Shown here: positions 43,184 to 57,500 of the stretch, piece by piece | How the letters are laid out: each line of letters opens with the position of its first letter | Numbering within the stretch: the stretch's first letter is position 1 | DNA from: Drosophila pseudoobscura | Taxonomy: Eukaryota > Arthropoda > Insecta > Diptera > Drosophilidae | NCBI RefSeq assembly: GCF_009870125.1 | Contig: NC_046683.1 | Coordinates: 52,653,869 to 52,717,868, forward strand | DNA length: 64,000 bases | Direction of reading: 5' to 3' | The notes under the pieces: generated by a model | Databases searched by the model: none | What the model saw: the letters and a program-made list of their open reading frames with translations, nothing else | What the model was told of the DNA's origin: nothing | Translations under genes and position numbers: made by a program

Positions 43184-45016
43184 ATGAGCGACGACCTACA
43201 CAAGTACAGCGACGCGGAGGAGGATTTGGAGGAACTGAAAAATGTAAGCCTAGCCCACAGGTATCACATCAAATTGCAAAAACGTATCTTTTTAGTCGGA
43301 GTGGATGCAAGACTTCAAATCTCTCACCGTGAAATACGAACCGAAACCCAGCGATGAGCACTGCCAACAAGAAGGAAAAGTAGAAGCTGGTGAGGATCTG
43401 GATTACGACTATGATGAAGAAGACGACGACTACGCGCTGGGCGATGAATACGATGCGTACGAGGAGGCCTACAGCGGCTTTAGCAAGCACAACACACAGC
43501 CGCAGATGACAACAGCTGGTTCAGCTGCTGCTGGAGGTGGAGCAGGAAACGGTGGAGGCGCTGCTCCACGTGTGAGCAGTTACCAGCCCAACGAAAAGCT
43601 GCTACGGCGATACTCTGCACGCATCAATGTGGAGAAATATGATCCGACTCCGAACATGAGTGCCCAGGCGGCCAACCGGTTAGTCAACTTTGATCGCCGA
43701 CAGGACACGGATCGAGTGCGCGTGAGAGATAAGCACGATCGAGCCACCGCAGAGCAGGTGATGGATCCGCGCACACGCATGATACTCTTCAAGCTACTCA
43801 ATCGCGGCCTGATCCAAGAGATTAACGGCTGCATATCGACGGGAAAGGAGGCAAACGTCTACCATGCTGTGTCCAAAGACGGCGCCGATGAGTATGCGAT
43901 CAAAATTTATAAGACCTCCATTCTGGTGTTTAAGGACCGCGACAAGTACGTGTCCGGCGAGTTCCGGTTCCGACACGGCTACTGTAAGCACAATCCGCGC
44001 AAGATGGTTCGCACGTGGGCCGAGAAGGAGATGCGCAACTATCTGCGAATGCGAAATTCTGGAGTGCCCGTGCCGGAGCCGATTCTGCTCCGATCCCATG
44101 TGCTGGTTATGCGCTTTTGCGGCCGGGATGGCTGGCCGGCGCCCAAGCTAAAAGACTACGAACTGAGCACGTCGAAGGCGCGAGAGCTATACCGGGACTG
44201 TGTGGTGATCATGTGGCGGATCTACAACCAGTGCCGCCTTGTCCACGCCGATCTCTCAGAGTTCAATATTCTGATGCAGGACGGCCAACTGGTGATTATC
44301 GATGTCAGCCAGGCAGTCGAGCACGATCATCCGCATGCATTCGACTTTTTGCGCAAGGACTGCACCAACATATCGGAATTCTTCCGCAAGAAGTCGGTAG
44401 CCACCATGACTGTCAAGGAGCTCTTCGACTTCATTACCGACCAAACGATAACCGAGGAGAACATGGAGCAGTGCTTGGAGAGCATCTCGGAGCGCATTAA
44501 AGACCGCGACTTCGATGCCATAACGGCACAGGAGAGAATCGATGAGGCCGTCTGGCAGAACACCTACATTCCCAAGCGCTTGGACGAGGTAGGCAAACGA
44601 CCGCTTCTAGTCGAGAACTGTTTTATAAACATATATCTCCTCCCCAGGTGCGTCATTTCGAGCGTGATGTTGCCAAGGCAAAGCAAGGTGTGCAGCAGAA
44701 TCTAATCTATGGGAAAATCACCGGCTTGACATCCGATTTGGACGTGCAGAAGCAACCAGACGTATTGCAGCCCACAGCCGAGCAAGAGGACGTGGGAAGC
44801 GACGACCAAATAAGTGAAAGCGAAGATGAAGATGATTCCCAGAACAACGACGATGGCTCCAAGTTCAAGAACTCGTCCCGTCCGCGGGACGAATCGCTGG
44901 AAAGTAAAAAGGCCCGCAAGAAAGCTGTGAAGGATGCCAAAGCGGAACAGCGAAAGGTCAAGGTGAAAAAGCATGTTAAGAAGCGCAAGGAGAAAATAGG
45001 CACTATGAAGAAATAG
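43184..45016 (+). CDS. RIOK1: RIO-type serine/threonine kinase 1
   Basis: Three exons (43184-43243, 43296-44588, 44648-45016), introns of 52 and 59 bases, phase 0 throughout, encode 573 residues. RIOK1 is an atypical kinase/ATPase that acts in the last cytoplasmic steps of 40S ribosome maturation and binds PRMT5. Visible landmarks are the P-loop CISTGKEANVYHA near residue 201, the invariant lysine region YAIKIYKTSILVFK with the RIO1 EFRFRHGYCKHNPRKM block after it, the catalytic loop HADLSEFNIL near 338, and the metal-binding IIDVSQAVEHDHPHA near 353. The N-terminus is acidic (DYDYDEEDDDYALGDEYD) and the C-terminus alternates acidic and very basic stretches ending KKRKEKIGTMKK, all usual for the family. 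The short first exon MSDDLHKYSDAEEDLEELKN is joined with SEWMQDF. Confidence 0.97.
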
Positions 45017-46042
45017 TAAGGCCACCACGATTCGAATTAAGCGCATGAAACTGTCGATGTAGCTACCGATATCGGTAGATCTGCGGAGTGCATGGAGTCA
45101 ATGTGGATCTGTAGTCTTACATTTTTTGTATAAATCATTGATATCAATATGAGGCCTCATTTATAAAATTTAACTTTAGATTCTAGTCGGATCCATTATT
45201 TGTATAACCGGTACTCGAAGAGTTTAGGGATAATTCGTTGTGTGTTGCATGTGGATGTGTGTAGCAGCCAGAAGGATCAGCGCGTAAATCTCAGAGACTA
45301 TGAGGGCTAGAACAACCACAATTTTGTATTCCGCCCCAACAAAGGACGACTATCTGTGGCATCCACCTTTCCGAAGATATTCATTATTGTACTGAGAATA
45401 AACAAATCGACTTGCAGTGACTTCCACACGCTTATTCATTCTCTGTCTCTTTCTCGTTCACACTATTCCTCATGCAATGTGCGCCGCATGTCGAGAAGCA
45501 AGATAGCAACACAGTTGGTGTTGCTGTGAGAAGTGAAAGAGAAAGACAGATGTAGCAGAATAAAAAGCAGTCGAATAAAACAGGTGGAAACATTAGAACA
45601 TAACTAGCAGTCGTGGATGCTCTTTTCTCTCGATGCTTTTCTGGGTATAAGAGCGTTCCCACTCGTTTTTATTGTAAAATTCGAATTCAAATCACTTCAA
45701 CCACAAACAATATGTATAAAACTGTGCAGACGCCTTGGAGCTGGCCCCTTTGCTGATTGATGTCCAGCCCCAAGGAGCAAGGTGAGGCTGTAATCCTAAC
45801 TGCTTAGAGCTACATAAACTTAGATCTAAAATTTGTCTTGTCAAGGGTTAAAATACTCGCACCACAATTTGCAATGGATGAGCAGTGGACAGTGAGTACA
45901 TGCCCGGCCGTACATAATATATACAATATACATGGAAGCATTCATAAATCGAACAATCACAGCGTTGACATTGGCTACAACTACAAAGGGAATAAGATTC
46001 ATCAGTGCCCTGGGCCCCGTGGCTCGAGGATCGTGGCTGTGT
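45017..46042. other. Convergent 3' regions of RIOK1 and the ABCG gene
   Basis: It contains a perfect 16-base palindrome CTACCGATATCGGTAG (45063-45078) soon after the RIOK1 stop, AATAAA signals near 45400, and AT-rich spacer. The small open frames show no family features. Confidence 0.5.
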
Positions 46043-49000
46043 TCAGGCGTAGCAGCGCTTGCGCAGGCTGATGTACATGAGGATGCGGAAGAAGAGCATC
46101 AGCATTGCCAGTATGCCGAACTGGTGCATTAGAGAGACCTTCTCTACGTCGAGAAACTTGAGCAGCACGCGCGGATCGCTGAAGTGGCAATAGATATCGT
46201 CGCAGTCCAGATCCTCGCGCTGGAACCCGAACACGGCCAGGATCATGGCAACCACTCCGACGCGCACATAGCTGAACTTCATCAGCAGATTCATGGCGCC
46301 TGTGATTTGGGGAGCAAAGTCGAAGCCGTACACGGCCAGTCCCATCAGTGGGGCAATCATCATGGGACCCACGACGCTGCCGTTCTGCAGAGAGGGATGG
46401 AGAAGGTGTATGTTATTCGATCGTTCGCACTATATTCATTCGCTTAGCAGAACTTACTGTTATGCTGAAGGTGGCCCCAATGGCCAGGCCCATGCCCTCG
46501 GCCACCAGGGAGATCATGAGGCCGACTGCGACGAAGATGCCGAATCGCCAGATCTGATCCGGCAGCCCGGACATCCAGTAGGTGACCATCATAAAGGTGA
46601 TGTTCAGCAGCACCTGGAGCGGCAGGCGCGAGATGGTCAGCGCCATATAGTAGGGCGTCAGCGTGTACCATCGATTGAACGTCTCCTTTTTGACCACCTT
46701 AACCTCGGCGGGATCTACGAATGGAGGAAGGTCAGTGGGTACGCTCGACAAGGGCCCTCTGAGGCGACTCACAGCTAAGGATGGGCACCATCACCTGGGT
46801 GTAGACAATCATGAGGACGGCGCCAATGCAGAACTTGAGATGATCGAACATGCGCGCCCCCTGGTTGCCCAGCTGAAAGAATATCATCCCGAAGAAGAGG
46901 CCGCAGAGCAGGTGGTGGAACAGCTGGATGGTCAGGGCCAGGCGGGCGCGCATTATGCGCAGCATCATGATCCGTATCAGCACCACGAACTGCCGCACCC
47001 CGGAGATATCACGACGCCCGTTGTGCATGCGTCGCGAGAAGGCCTTCATCTGCTCCAGCAATGCACTAGCGCCGTTCATCAAAGTGCCATCGGTGGAGAC
47101 GGCGCTGCCGGCGAAGATTGTTGGCAGGAGTGGACGCTTCGGCTGCTCCACAAACAGCGTGGTGACAGCCTGCTGCGACTCCAGGTGTGGATTAACGATG
47201 TCCGCCTGGCTGGCCACGTAGATGAGCTTGCCGTTCTCGGTGAGCTCGCTGAGCGCCGGCACCAGGTGCCCGTCCTCTGCGTCGACCAGTTCGATGACTG
47301 TGGGTGAGCGAAAAGCCGAGTTAGAGAGGAGTTCTTGCTGGAGAAGAATGAATAACTTACTGTAGTCAGAGGGGCTGTAGTTGCGTGGGCAGTCCAGCTG
47401 GGCTAGGCGCAGAAATGGAATGGTGGCCCGAGGACTGCCCTGATAGACGCAGTGTCCCTTGGCCAGCACGTATATGCTGTCGAAGCAGTTGTAGATCGTG
47501 GCGGAGGGCTGGTGGATAGTGCAGACGATGGTGCGTCCCTCGCGGGCCATGCCACGCAGCAGTCGGATGCACTGGGCCGCCGTCACCTCGTCCAGCCCGC
47601 TGGTGGGCTCGTCCAGGAAGAATATGTTCGGGTTGTCCACCAGCTCTAGGGCAATGGAGAGCCGCTTACGCTCCCCGCCGCTCAGTTTCTCCGCCGTCAC
47701 GTTGCGGCGGTGGTTCAGGTTGAGATTCTCGAGGATTTCTGTCAGCACCTCGGCCTTCCTGTGGCGCTGCTTTAGCTTGAGGTCGCACGAGAGGTTCATC
47801 AATTCCTCGACGGTCAGCAGGGTCTGGTGGTGGTCGTCCTGAGTGATGTAGCAGGCATTATCCCGTTTCATCTTGATGCACCCCGTAACGCCGTCGCGCC
47901 TGGAAGAGAGAGAGAGACAGAGATTGATTGTGTGCGGAAAAGAGCAGAAAAAGGAGAGCATGGAAAGAGCGAGCATCTCTTCCGCTCCCTCGCTTCACCC
48001 GGTCCAAGTGTGCTTTTCCATCAAATGGTTAAAATGCTGCGCACGTGTGTAATGAAGTGTGGTGTTTTTTAGCGCTAAACATGTGCTGGATCAAGGGCGG
48101 GAGCGCAGCAAGAGGCAAAATGGCAACGAAAAGGCAGATCGACAAACGAAAAGTGCGGAAAGTGAAGAATATCAAAATGTGCAACAAATGTCAGCGGAGC
48201 AAACACTGCCTCCAATAGTGCCAATAAGGCGGGGAGAATGGTCAAATAGTGTTTTCTTTTGTATTTGTTTTGAGTGCTAGAAAAGTCTTGCCGACACCGT
48301 TTCTCCCTCCGACGAAACCACGGAATCGTCGGCTTCTCAAGTGTGGAGGAAAGGATCAGCAAATGCAGCAAGGAAAACGCACCGACGAACGATTATGAAC
48401 CAAAAGGTAAGAGCAAAAACAGAGTGTGGTTGTGAAATGACTCCGATGACAAATGCTAGAAAATCTGATAGAGATGTACATAGGTAATCATCGAATCGAG
48501 ACACTCGTGAAAATATTGAAATTATAAAGCAGCCATGCACCTTTAAAGTATTTATATACCTATACTCGTACTTCTGTTTTGACTAGACATGACTTTAGTT
48601 GGGGCCCCAGCTTCGAATTTGTTTTTATTTGTGCACCAGGGCCTTTGTTTACCTAGAATTGGGCCTCTGTCCATGACTGCGCAAATGGAGCGTGTTTTGT
48701 TTTGGAAAAGTTCCACGATGCGATCCATCACGTGCACAGAATTGATTGGAAAGGTTCTGGAACTTTGATGTTGTTTGTGAGGGAAGATTGCTATAGATGA
48801 TTTTTTTTGCGATGTTAAAATTTCGGGTTTTGGTTTACGGTTCGCAAGACCGGCCTTATCAAATCAGAAACAAAACACAACTTAATCTCTGTCTGTGCAG
48901 CCCAGAACCGGTTGTGTTCAAATGATACTCAAACTGTGTTACACTCGTGCTGTCATCCGTCAAAAGTCAGGTCTCGTTGGCATTATTGTTCTCACCTGAA

Positions 49001-52000
49001 ACCCGAAATCGCATTCAGCAAACTGCTTTTTCCAGCTCCCGAGGGTCCCATGATGGCCGACAGCTGGCCGTTTCGGAAACTTCCGCTGACGCCGTTCAAA
49101 ATTTGTCGCTCCCGAGTTACGCGCACTGGAAATACATAGATCAAGACATTCAAGATTATACACACATATGATTAGAATTCGTATAGTATAAATATAACGA
49201 ATAAAAAACAAGTAAATAAACAAAAAACAAAAAGGGGGAGGAAGTGAAAGTGTTTGTGAGTCAGTTCTTGAGTCGTCTGGAGCTATAACCCACCGTGACG
49301 TACCCACGATTGTTCCTCAATCTGGTTGTTCCACTCAGAGTTTGCCAATGAAGCAGAATAGTGGCTTCAAATCAAGTTTCTATATTTTTATGGGCCAATG
49401 TCGTCAACTGGACAGATCATATCGCTTTCACTTATTGGTGGATACATACATATGTATTTAGATACGCTTGGAAATCAGACAGAACTTCAGACACAGGTCG
49501 AGCAATTGACAATTGGCATGACTGTATGACTGTCGAATCATTATAATAATCATTTGTCATGCCTTGACAGCGAAAAGATTTCGTCGAAGCCAAATGATGG
49601 GCTTCAAAGATTCGGGCTATGTTCCGATGCCATGACTGGTCAAACCGAAACCAGCCTCCGCCATGATCGTCGTGTGATCGCCGAATTCTGTTCAGTCATT
49701 TAAGCCAGTCCGCCACTCAACGCGGGCTTTAATTTATTCTAATTAGCAAAGCTGCCCCGTCGATGGGATGGTGACAGTTGCTGGGGCACATCCACATGTG
49801 CCTATAATAGATCCGTGCTGGATCTTGCAGATGCCATATCATCGCTTCTGTGTTCATTTGCAATCGCGGCTCGGACCTGACCTGCATTGTACTCTCAGTC
49901 AGTCAGTCAGTCCCAACGCAGATATGGCGTAATATAAGTCAATGCCAGATTCGGTCCTAGCGATGATAATGGTGCAAAGGAGATATGTATATACTATAGC
50001 TGGCAGTCGTAAATACAGCTCGGCGAGAATGCATCAAATCTATGGTATTAGTATGCATATTTAAAGCAAGTTTTTCCAAACAACTGTAAAGCTGCCATAG
50101 GAACGATTCGGTTCGATTGACGAATGGAACAAATTATTCATATTGTTTATTGGTGTTTCAGATGGAAATGGGCGTGTTGCGTACTTTGCCCAGAATATTC
50201 CTCCCAGGAAGTAGTGGCAGATTATTGTTTAGTCGGTGAGAGGGTGAGGTTATCGGTGAGGGCATTGTACGGCTGCTCCCGCATTTCCATTTTCAATGTC
50301 AATGTCTCACAGAGATTATTAATAGTAGAGAATAGTATTTCGACGTATTTCTTTAGATGATCTATTAAAGAGTTCCTATTGGAGACTGCGGAGATCCTGG
50401 AACCCTGGCAATTATAGAAGCAACCAGCAGCAAGCGGCTCTACTAACCCAGTTCTTGGCACTCGTGGAGATTTTTCACGCCGCCCAATTAACATTCGAGG
50501 CGCAACCGATTTGCCGTTGGAGTACGGATTTAAGAAGGTCAGTGACAAGACACCGTCCGCTGCCGCTAAGCCTATTATCAGCTCGTGTTTTTCAGAGGCA
50601 GAGCCTACATATCAATTAGTCCACAGAGCACTTCTGTTTGCCGCATTGCGATGTCCGAGTTCTGGGCACACGCAGCCGGCAAAAGTTATTTTCAGCAGAA
50701 CAGTCCCCCACGCGTGGGCTTCTTACGGTTTGGATGTCGACCACCTTCGATCCCCCCTCCTCCTTCCCTTCCGCTTCCCCTTCCAGCGACTCTACGTGAG
50801 TTACATAATGAGGCGTGCAAAAGATTGCGGATCTGACTAAGCGGCTGGGAGAGCACTCCACTCGGGTTGAAGTCGGGACACCGACACCTTTCAGCCTTGG
50901 ATTTTGCTTTCTGATTTGCACTGCAGTTCGCGTTGAAAGCGAAAAAGCGCCTTGAACGAAAACAATTCTTTAATTGCCAGAACAAATCTTGGACACTGGC
51001 GGCATTCGCCAATTCCAGATCCGCTAATTGATGCGATAATTAACACAATTTCATTAGAATGACAATCGCGTTTGTCTGTCAGATGTTGTGGGACTTGGAA
51101 TGCAGCACACACACATATCCAATAACACTCGTAACGACGGGATCTGTCGGTCTCGCTTGATTCCCTGAAATCTGCGTTGCGATCTGCGATGTGATGTGGG
51201 TCCCTATTCCACTCTGAGTCACCCGCTCACACTATGGCAGGCTTCAAGGTTAGCTCGTCAACTCAGTTGAGACAACCCTTTGCTCAGTATAAAGGGAATC
51301 TAGTGGGTCTCGATCGAGTCGGCTGCCTCGCCCACCCGTCAGTGGCCCGTCAGTAGGATCCCTAGCATTCATCGCACTTAGTCGCACACTAATTAGTATA
51401 CTCGGCAGGTGATTCATGGGAACTCGCCCTAAATGGGGGGCGGTGCTACGTCTAGATACCTGAGCCTTGACCGCACTGCACTTGTGCATAGACGGAACAC
51501 AAACTGATGTGTCTATGCCCATGTAACCGCTTAATATAGTATTTATCGATTCAAAGTCACTCCATGCTAAGTTCAAGTTCAGTAATTGGTTCAAACATCC
51601 ATAGTTCCCCTATACTCGTACGTACGTATGTGTTTGATCGGACTTAGCTAAGATCATGTAATGGATAAATATAGATCGCCATATAAACGACCATCACCTG
51701 CTAATTGAATGCCCCAGCTGGTGTACGTGAATGCGAGATGGCAGCATGGAATGGAGTCGCTGCGAGGGCACTGGCATGCACTCCCTCAGTAAAGCTCTCA
51801 ACCCCGTGGCCCGGATATGACCGGACATTGACTCGCAGCGGCAAACCCGGAACCGAACATTACCCCTGGGGCAACGCGGGCGGCGGGGCGGGGCAGGCTG
51901 AGCGCACAGGTCGTCCGAATCGAGGAAAAGCGCAGGCTGCTCGCCTCCCGGTCGCGGAACAAAACGTGTCCAAAGCTAACCAAAAGCAACGACCGGCGAC

Positions 52001-54577
52001 GCTGGTTTTTGGAGGGGAAAATTATTCAATCAATGTTGGGCAATTTTCGCTTTTCACCGAGCGTCAACATAATGTTGTTGCAGCTATTTCTGTTGTTGTT
52101 GTTGTGGTAGTTGCTGCTGCTGCTGCTGCTGCTGCCGTTGTAGTTGCAATTGTTGCCGTTGACGATGGCGATGTGATGATATGATGATGTGGATGATGGT
52201 GTTGTCGCCATAGTTGGTCGGGCAACTGCGATAGTGTCTCCATTAATGCGGGGCCCATTGAGGAAGTGGAGCGGCAGTGTATCTGCACTTATAAATTAAT
52301 CACGTACAGTGAACGGTCGTGGGAATGAACCCTCGGCTACATGGAAGCTGCTTGCCCCTAATCAGAAAGCGTGTGGTACACCATATCGAGCGTGCACCGT
52401 ATGCCCACACAAGTACAGTGTTTCAGCAAGTGGGCGTGAAGATAAATACTTTTCAGAAACACTTTTAGGCGCTGATATGCTACGTATTTACGAGTACAAG
52501 TACGCAATTGTATCCGATAGTTTGTTATTGTATTCCATGTATTCCTCATGACGACAACTTCGGCAGCATCGACATCGACGTCGCACTTCGTTTGAGTTGC
52601 ACATTGCACACATGGCGTATGAGTAATAATTAATCATTAGTTGTACTTGAGTTTGACTCCGCAACGCGACAAGGAAGCCGCCATCGGCCGGCCAGCACTA
52701 AATCAGTCTTTGGGCAGTTGTTGCACAAGCATTTCCCCTTTAGGCTTGAGGCATTCCGAATTGATTACATAGACATATTACGGATTCGGATTCGGATTTA
52801 TCCCAGCAAATCAATTGCAATCATTGCAAATGTGCACTTCCAGGGGGCTTGTGCTTGGCGCTTTGCTTTTGTTGTGTCATTTGTCAAGAGGAATTGCCCA
52901 CAGAGACAGGCTGGATGTCTATCCTCATTTTGCAGAGCGCATTAGATACTTTCTAGCGGCTTTTTAAGCAAAAATAAGTACAGCCAGAGCGTCACAACTA
53001 ATAAATATACAGTTGTACTTCCATAAGTCGAACCACTATGATACAAATTTAGACTTTGACTTGAAGAGTTGGACGTGATGTCCTCTCTAAACTCTGTTGC
53101 CACCCGTTTTCGAACGAAATATAGTCTTCTTATTTCAATTAATTGCATTCCTATTTTATGATCTTTGAAGAGATTTTTATGGAAATTCGACAATCACCGT
53201 TTGACGAATTTACCAGATCATAGGTCATCCGGTCAGTGCGAAACCGGCACCCAAGTAATCGCAACGACAAACTCAGTGACAGTATAAGCAATAGATCGAC
53301 AAAGTAAGATTCGCATTCGTGAAGCCTTAAGTGCCTTCTGGGCCGGATTAATCTCCTCCTATATGTGCTCAAAAAGTTCAGCCTTGAGAAGTGATCAACT
53401 TCCAGCCCACTGCACTTGCACTTGCACTTGCACTTTCATTTAGTTTGGGTTTCGTTTTCTATCTAAAGCGAATTGTGTAAAGAACTTGAGGCTCTGCCAA
53501 GTGGATCGCATAATTCAATTCAATTTAATTCCATTTCATTTTCAATTGCAATTTGCGTTCGATCTGTGTCAATGGCAGGCGGGGAAAGAGGTACCATGCC
53601 GGACTCTGTCCGTACCGCAGTTTGAACTTGTGGAATGAGGAAACCAGTTGCAGGGGCCCCAGAACGTAAACTGTTTCAGCGGACAGCGGACAGCGGACAG
53701 CGTCTAGTTACATTTTTTTTAATTAATAGCAATAAAAAAAATGTGGTCCGTTGTGCAACGGACATTAGATGGAGACCGAAAGAGACCAAAAGGCCGAAAA
53801 TCGCTCGCTCAGACTCAGTGGCCGTTTGTCCGTATAATTATGGGCCAGTTAGCGCTTGGCCAGAAACTACTTGCGACAGCCCCTGCAGGCAGGGGCAAAG
53901 GCAGCGCAGCTGTTACACGTCGAAGATGAAAACATTGCACAGAGCAAATAAAACCAAACACCGAATAAAAAACAAACCACCAAAGTCCACGCTGACGTGA
54001 GCAAATAGAAAAGGTTTCTACATCCACACAACACACACATTTCGTGCCAACTCTGTAGCTCTTTGGCGTGGTGTTACTTTATGGACAGACAGTTAACATT
54101 GGACTCGGATGGAGTCGCAATGCTTGCGACATGGAGTGAAGGACTCCATTCTACCATTATGCATTGCTATAAATTGCACATTTATGAACAGGTCTCTGTG
54201 GAGCAGGGCCGAATGCCACTCAGCAGGGACAGATTTGGTAAGTCTTTCTGGCCGTTTCGGCATTTATTCAGTGTCTAGCAATCTTGAACAATTACTGCCA
54301 CATTGAACACATTCTTTCAGTTTACAAGGGACATATCTTTCAATGTCAAGACCTGTTTAATCTCCAATGGGGTCTGATAGAGAAAACGGCCCTTTAAATA
54401 TGGAACTGGTAAAGCTTAAGCGATTGGGGAGGTAGAGTGCTAGACTCTATAGAGATGTACTAGGAATAGTGATATTGAATACTCACAGAAATTGGTCCGC
54501 TCCTTGACCGTGTAGAAGACATCTTGGAATTCCACATCTTTGGACTGCCTGGCGAGGAGGGTGCGCGCCTGATCCAT
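46043..54577 (-). CDS. ABC transporter, subfamily G half transporter (ABCG1/ABCG4-like)
   Basis: Six exons (54487-54577, 48996-49125, 47361-47899, 46773-47297, 46458-46714, 46043-46384) join in frame to 627 residues, the normal size of an ABCG half transporter, which must dimerise. Exon 1 is [20 protein letters not shown] and onward, where [11 protein letters not shown] is the usual strand before the nucleotide-binding domain. Walker A is GPSGAGKSS (57-65), the Q-loop lies near YITQDD (93), the signature is LSGGERKR (146-153), Walker B is [13 protein letters not shown] (165-177) and the H-loop is TIHQPS near 203. The membrane half begins after residue 340 ([12 protein letters not shown]) and contains the usual six segments, ending [14 protein letters not shown]. 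Members of this branch move sterols or other lipids, and some fly members affect ecdysteroid; the substrate here is unknown. Intron 1 is 5.4 kb. I associate it with D. melanogaster CG32091, without certainty. Confidence 0.94.
49126..54486 (-). other. Intron 1 of the ABCG gene
   Basis: A 5.4-kb intron with conventional ends (GTGAGT on the minus strand at 54486; TTTCCAG before 49125). It carries CAGT repeats (49900-49912), TTG/GCT triplet repeats at 52091-52134, and CACTTG units near 53413-53432. No nested gene is supported. Confidence 0.6.
52091..52134. repeat. TTG and GCT triplet repeats inside the ABCG intron
   Basis: Five TTG units followed by a short break and about eight GCT units. It is intronic, so the apparent poly-amino-acid frames on either strand are not protein. 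Confidence 0.85.
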
Positions 54578-57500
54578 GGCTTTTAAATTTCGAATTGATT
54601 CGTTTATTGTTATTTAATTCCTCCTTGGGACACGCATATACATTTATTCATAGATATACGCCGTTGGTGGTACGGTGAGGGTCTGGCTTCTCGCTTCTGA
54701 TGGATCTGATGGCTCTGATTTATGCTCCACTCGCTCGAAGGCGTCTAGGAACGTGCCGAGCCTTCCGAATGTGTCATTACCTACCGCACCAAAGTGGGAC
54801 TTGGAATGGGAATGGGAATGGGTATGGGAATGGATTGGATCTGATCGGATCGGCTGTATTTCTTATGAGTGCTGTTATGGTTTATTGTTGTTCAAGTGTT
54901 ACTCCTCTTTCTCTCTCTCTCTCTCTTTCTCTATGTCTCTCTCGTTCTCTGTTTGTGGTCTCTGTCTTTGTCTTTGCTTCCCTTTATGCGTTTCTGGCAC
55001 GCATTCTTCCAGATTTATTGCTCGTTTTGTTTTGATCTCTCTCTACCTTGTTTCTTTTTTATCGCTCTTTTTGTTGTCGTCGGCGTGTGCGTCGATTACG
55101 CGCTGAAAATAAAAATTAATCATTATAGATTTTGATAAAAATAAGAAGCGTAGCACCCATAACAGTAATGGTATTCCACAAAGCGATTTGGGTTAGCCTT
55201 AGACCTATAGGATCAGCTGTTACGTATGCCAGGTAGATGTTTCTCCGGAAAACAACCAGAGATTCGCATAAGTTTCAAAAATAGTTCCAAGTCGTCTCTG
55301 CTCATTGGGGGAATCCCCTTTATCCTTTAAACATCGACAAGGCCCTATCTTATGTGCATGCTGTCTTCGAACACAAACGCAAACAGAACATGTGCGGGCC
55401 TCTGGTATATAATATGTAACAAACATCTTTTCGGAATACCATTAATAGCAGCAAGGATCCGTGGGACTTATCAGAACTGATTCGTACCCGCTGATGACCC
55501 TGATTTCTTTAGCCCCAAGTTCACATCTGGCCATGTGTGTGTGCAGGCTGGTCGAACATTTCTTGGCGCCTTATCAGCCGGAGACAACTACGGAGCGGGA
55601 GCGACCAAGAACGGCATTCGGAATAGCACCTATGCCTACGCTTACTCATTGCCCGAGCCGTAAGTGTCGGTTGGGGGGAAAGTCTATGGCCGATCAGCTG
55701 CCGGGCACAGTTTTACCACTCGTACAGCCGTAAATAAGTATTGTTACTTGGCTGCTTAGAAAGAAAGATTATTGGTAGACCACGAACTGGGTTTGAAAGC
55801 TTCTTGAAGACCTGTTTACATTGTATGAAATTTATTCATAGATTACGCAAATGCCAATTATATATTAAGAGACGTTTTTGTAAAGCAATTCATTTATTCC
55901 TACATCAAACAATTTACCCCATCGCTACTCGATGCTGGCATTGTGAATAATTAAACCAATTGAAACTCTACAGTGTACGATTAAATGTTAATGAATGCCA
56001 CGGCAAACCTGCTGGAAATCGACAATATTTATTCCATTTTTACTGAGATACCATCAGGAATAATCCGCGAAAGGATTGTAAATGCCAATCAGCAGATGCT
56101 GCAGCGGGCATAACATTTCCCCTCCTTTGGTTCGGGTCGTAAGCCGTCCCTTCATTAGCAAAATGAAACAGCCGACTCGAACCGATCGAAACGGGTTTTT
56201 TACACTGAAAGCTCTCATTGGAATTCCCTAAGGACCAATATCGCATCGCCGTGGAGTGGATAAAAGACTCCCGCACAGTCGATTCCTCCAAATAGAAACC
56301 CACGCGACGAATACATATTTGCATTGTATGTATTGTTGAGTTACAGATAAATCCATTTATCAAGCTGAGGGACAGATCACGACTGTTCCGCTACTGGGTT
56401 TGGTTCGAGATGCTGTGTACTTATCGTAGAGATCGATCACGTCTTCCCGTCACAGTTTCCAGTCGTTCCGCCCGAAGGTGATTATAACATAAGCACACAA
56501 CTAACTGAAGTGTATTTACGATTTCATTCTATTAGCATTTTTTCACGCTTCCGACTTTGGAGATAAGATCGCTACAAAGTAAAATTAATGAATCAAAGGC
56601 TCTCCTTCCAAGTCGTGTGGGTTCTGGACAACAATAAATGTACAATCAGATGTAAATAAATATCGGTAGCTTCGTCGCCTCATGCCCTGACCCTACTAAA
56701 ATCGTAACGCAGGTAGACATGGTCTTAAGTCGGAGATGTTTTCCATTTTATTTGCCGACCAAATGTATTTGGCGGCGTCTGATTCTGCAAAGTCACCTGG
56801 CGCCGGCTGGCTTGAAAACAAAAGCACCGTCTGGTCTGAGTCAAGAACCCAAACCCGTTCTGGTTTCTGGAGACGAAGCCTCTCAACACCGAATTACATT
56901 GGGACCTGGGGCCTCCCCAGGCCTCCTTCCCTCGCCACCACGGAGACTAAGCAGCACAGAGCGACTCTCAACGAGGAAATACACGGTGTGAGGATTGATT
57001 TGGCTTCTTGATAGAATGGATAATTGAATGTTTATATATGTATACACTCCCCTTCCTAATCATGCTCAGCGCAGCTCAGCGGCTAATGCTAATTTTTGGT
57101 CGGCTCTGGGCCTGCGACTCTCAATTCTGTGTCGGCCAGTCTGTGACGTCAGGTCAAGTCAGCCAATCATCGATTTGGCGAGTGTCTTGACCCCCGACAA
57201 CTTGTTTAGCATACAGAAAAAGTAGCTAATTCTCGACTCCGCAATACTACGAGTGTCTCACGAGGAAGAGAATACACAAAAACAATATGCACTGGTGAAT
57301 TATGGCAGATTTTTGGCAGATAATAAATCATCGTAGCATTCTGAGTGGTTTCAAAATCCCCCCTTTCATGGAGTCATTAAATAGCCTTAGTCGGCGGTAC
57401 AGAAAATAGTCTGGAGTCGGATCACAAAGAGGAATGGGCTGGTAAAATGTTGAATTCTAATTAAGATGGATAATTTGCATAAATGTCAAGACTTTTCAAG

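Noticed and set aside
48059-48410. Plus-strand AAAAG/GTAAGAGC donor-like site with a nearby ATG, suggesting a gene opposite the ABCG intron
   Set aside because: The frame before the donor is only a few codons and no compatible downstream exon was found.
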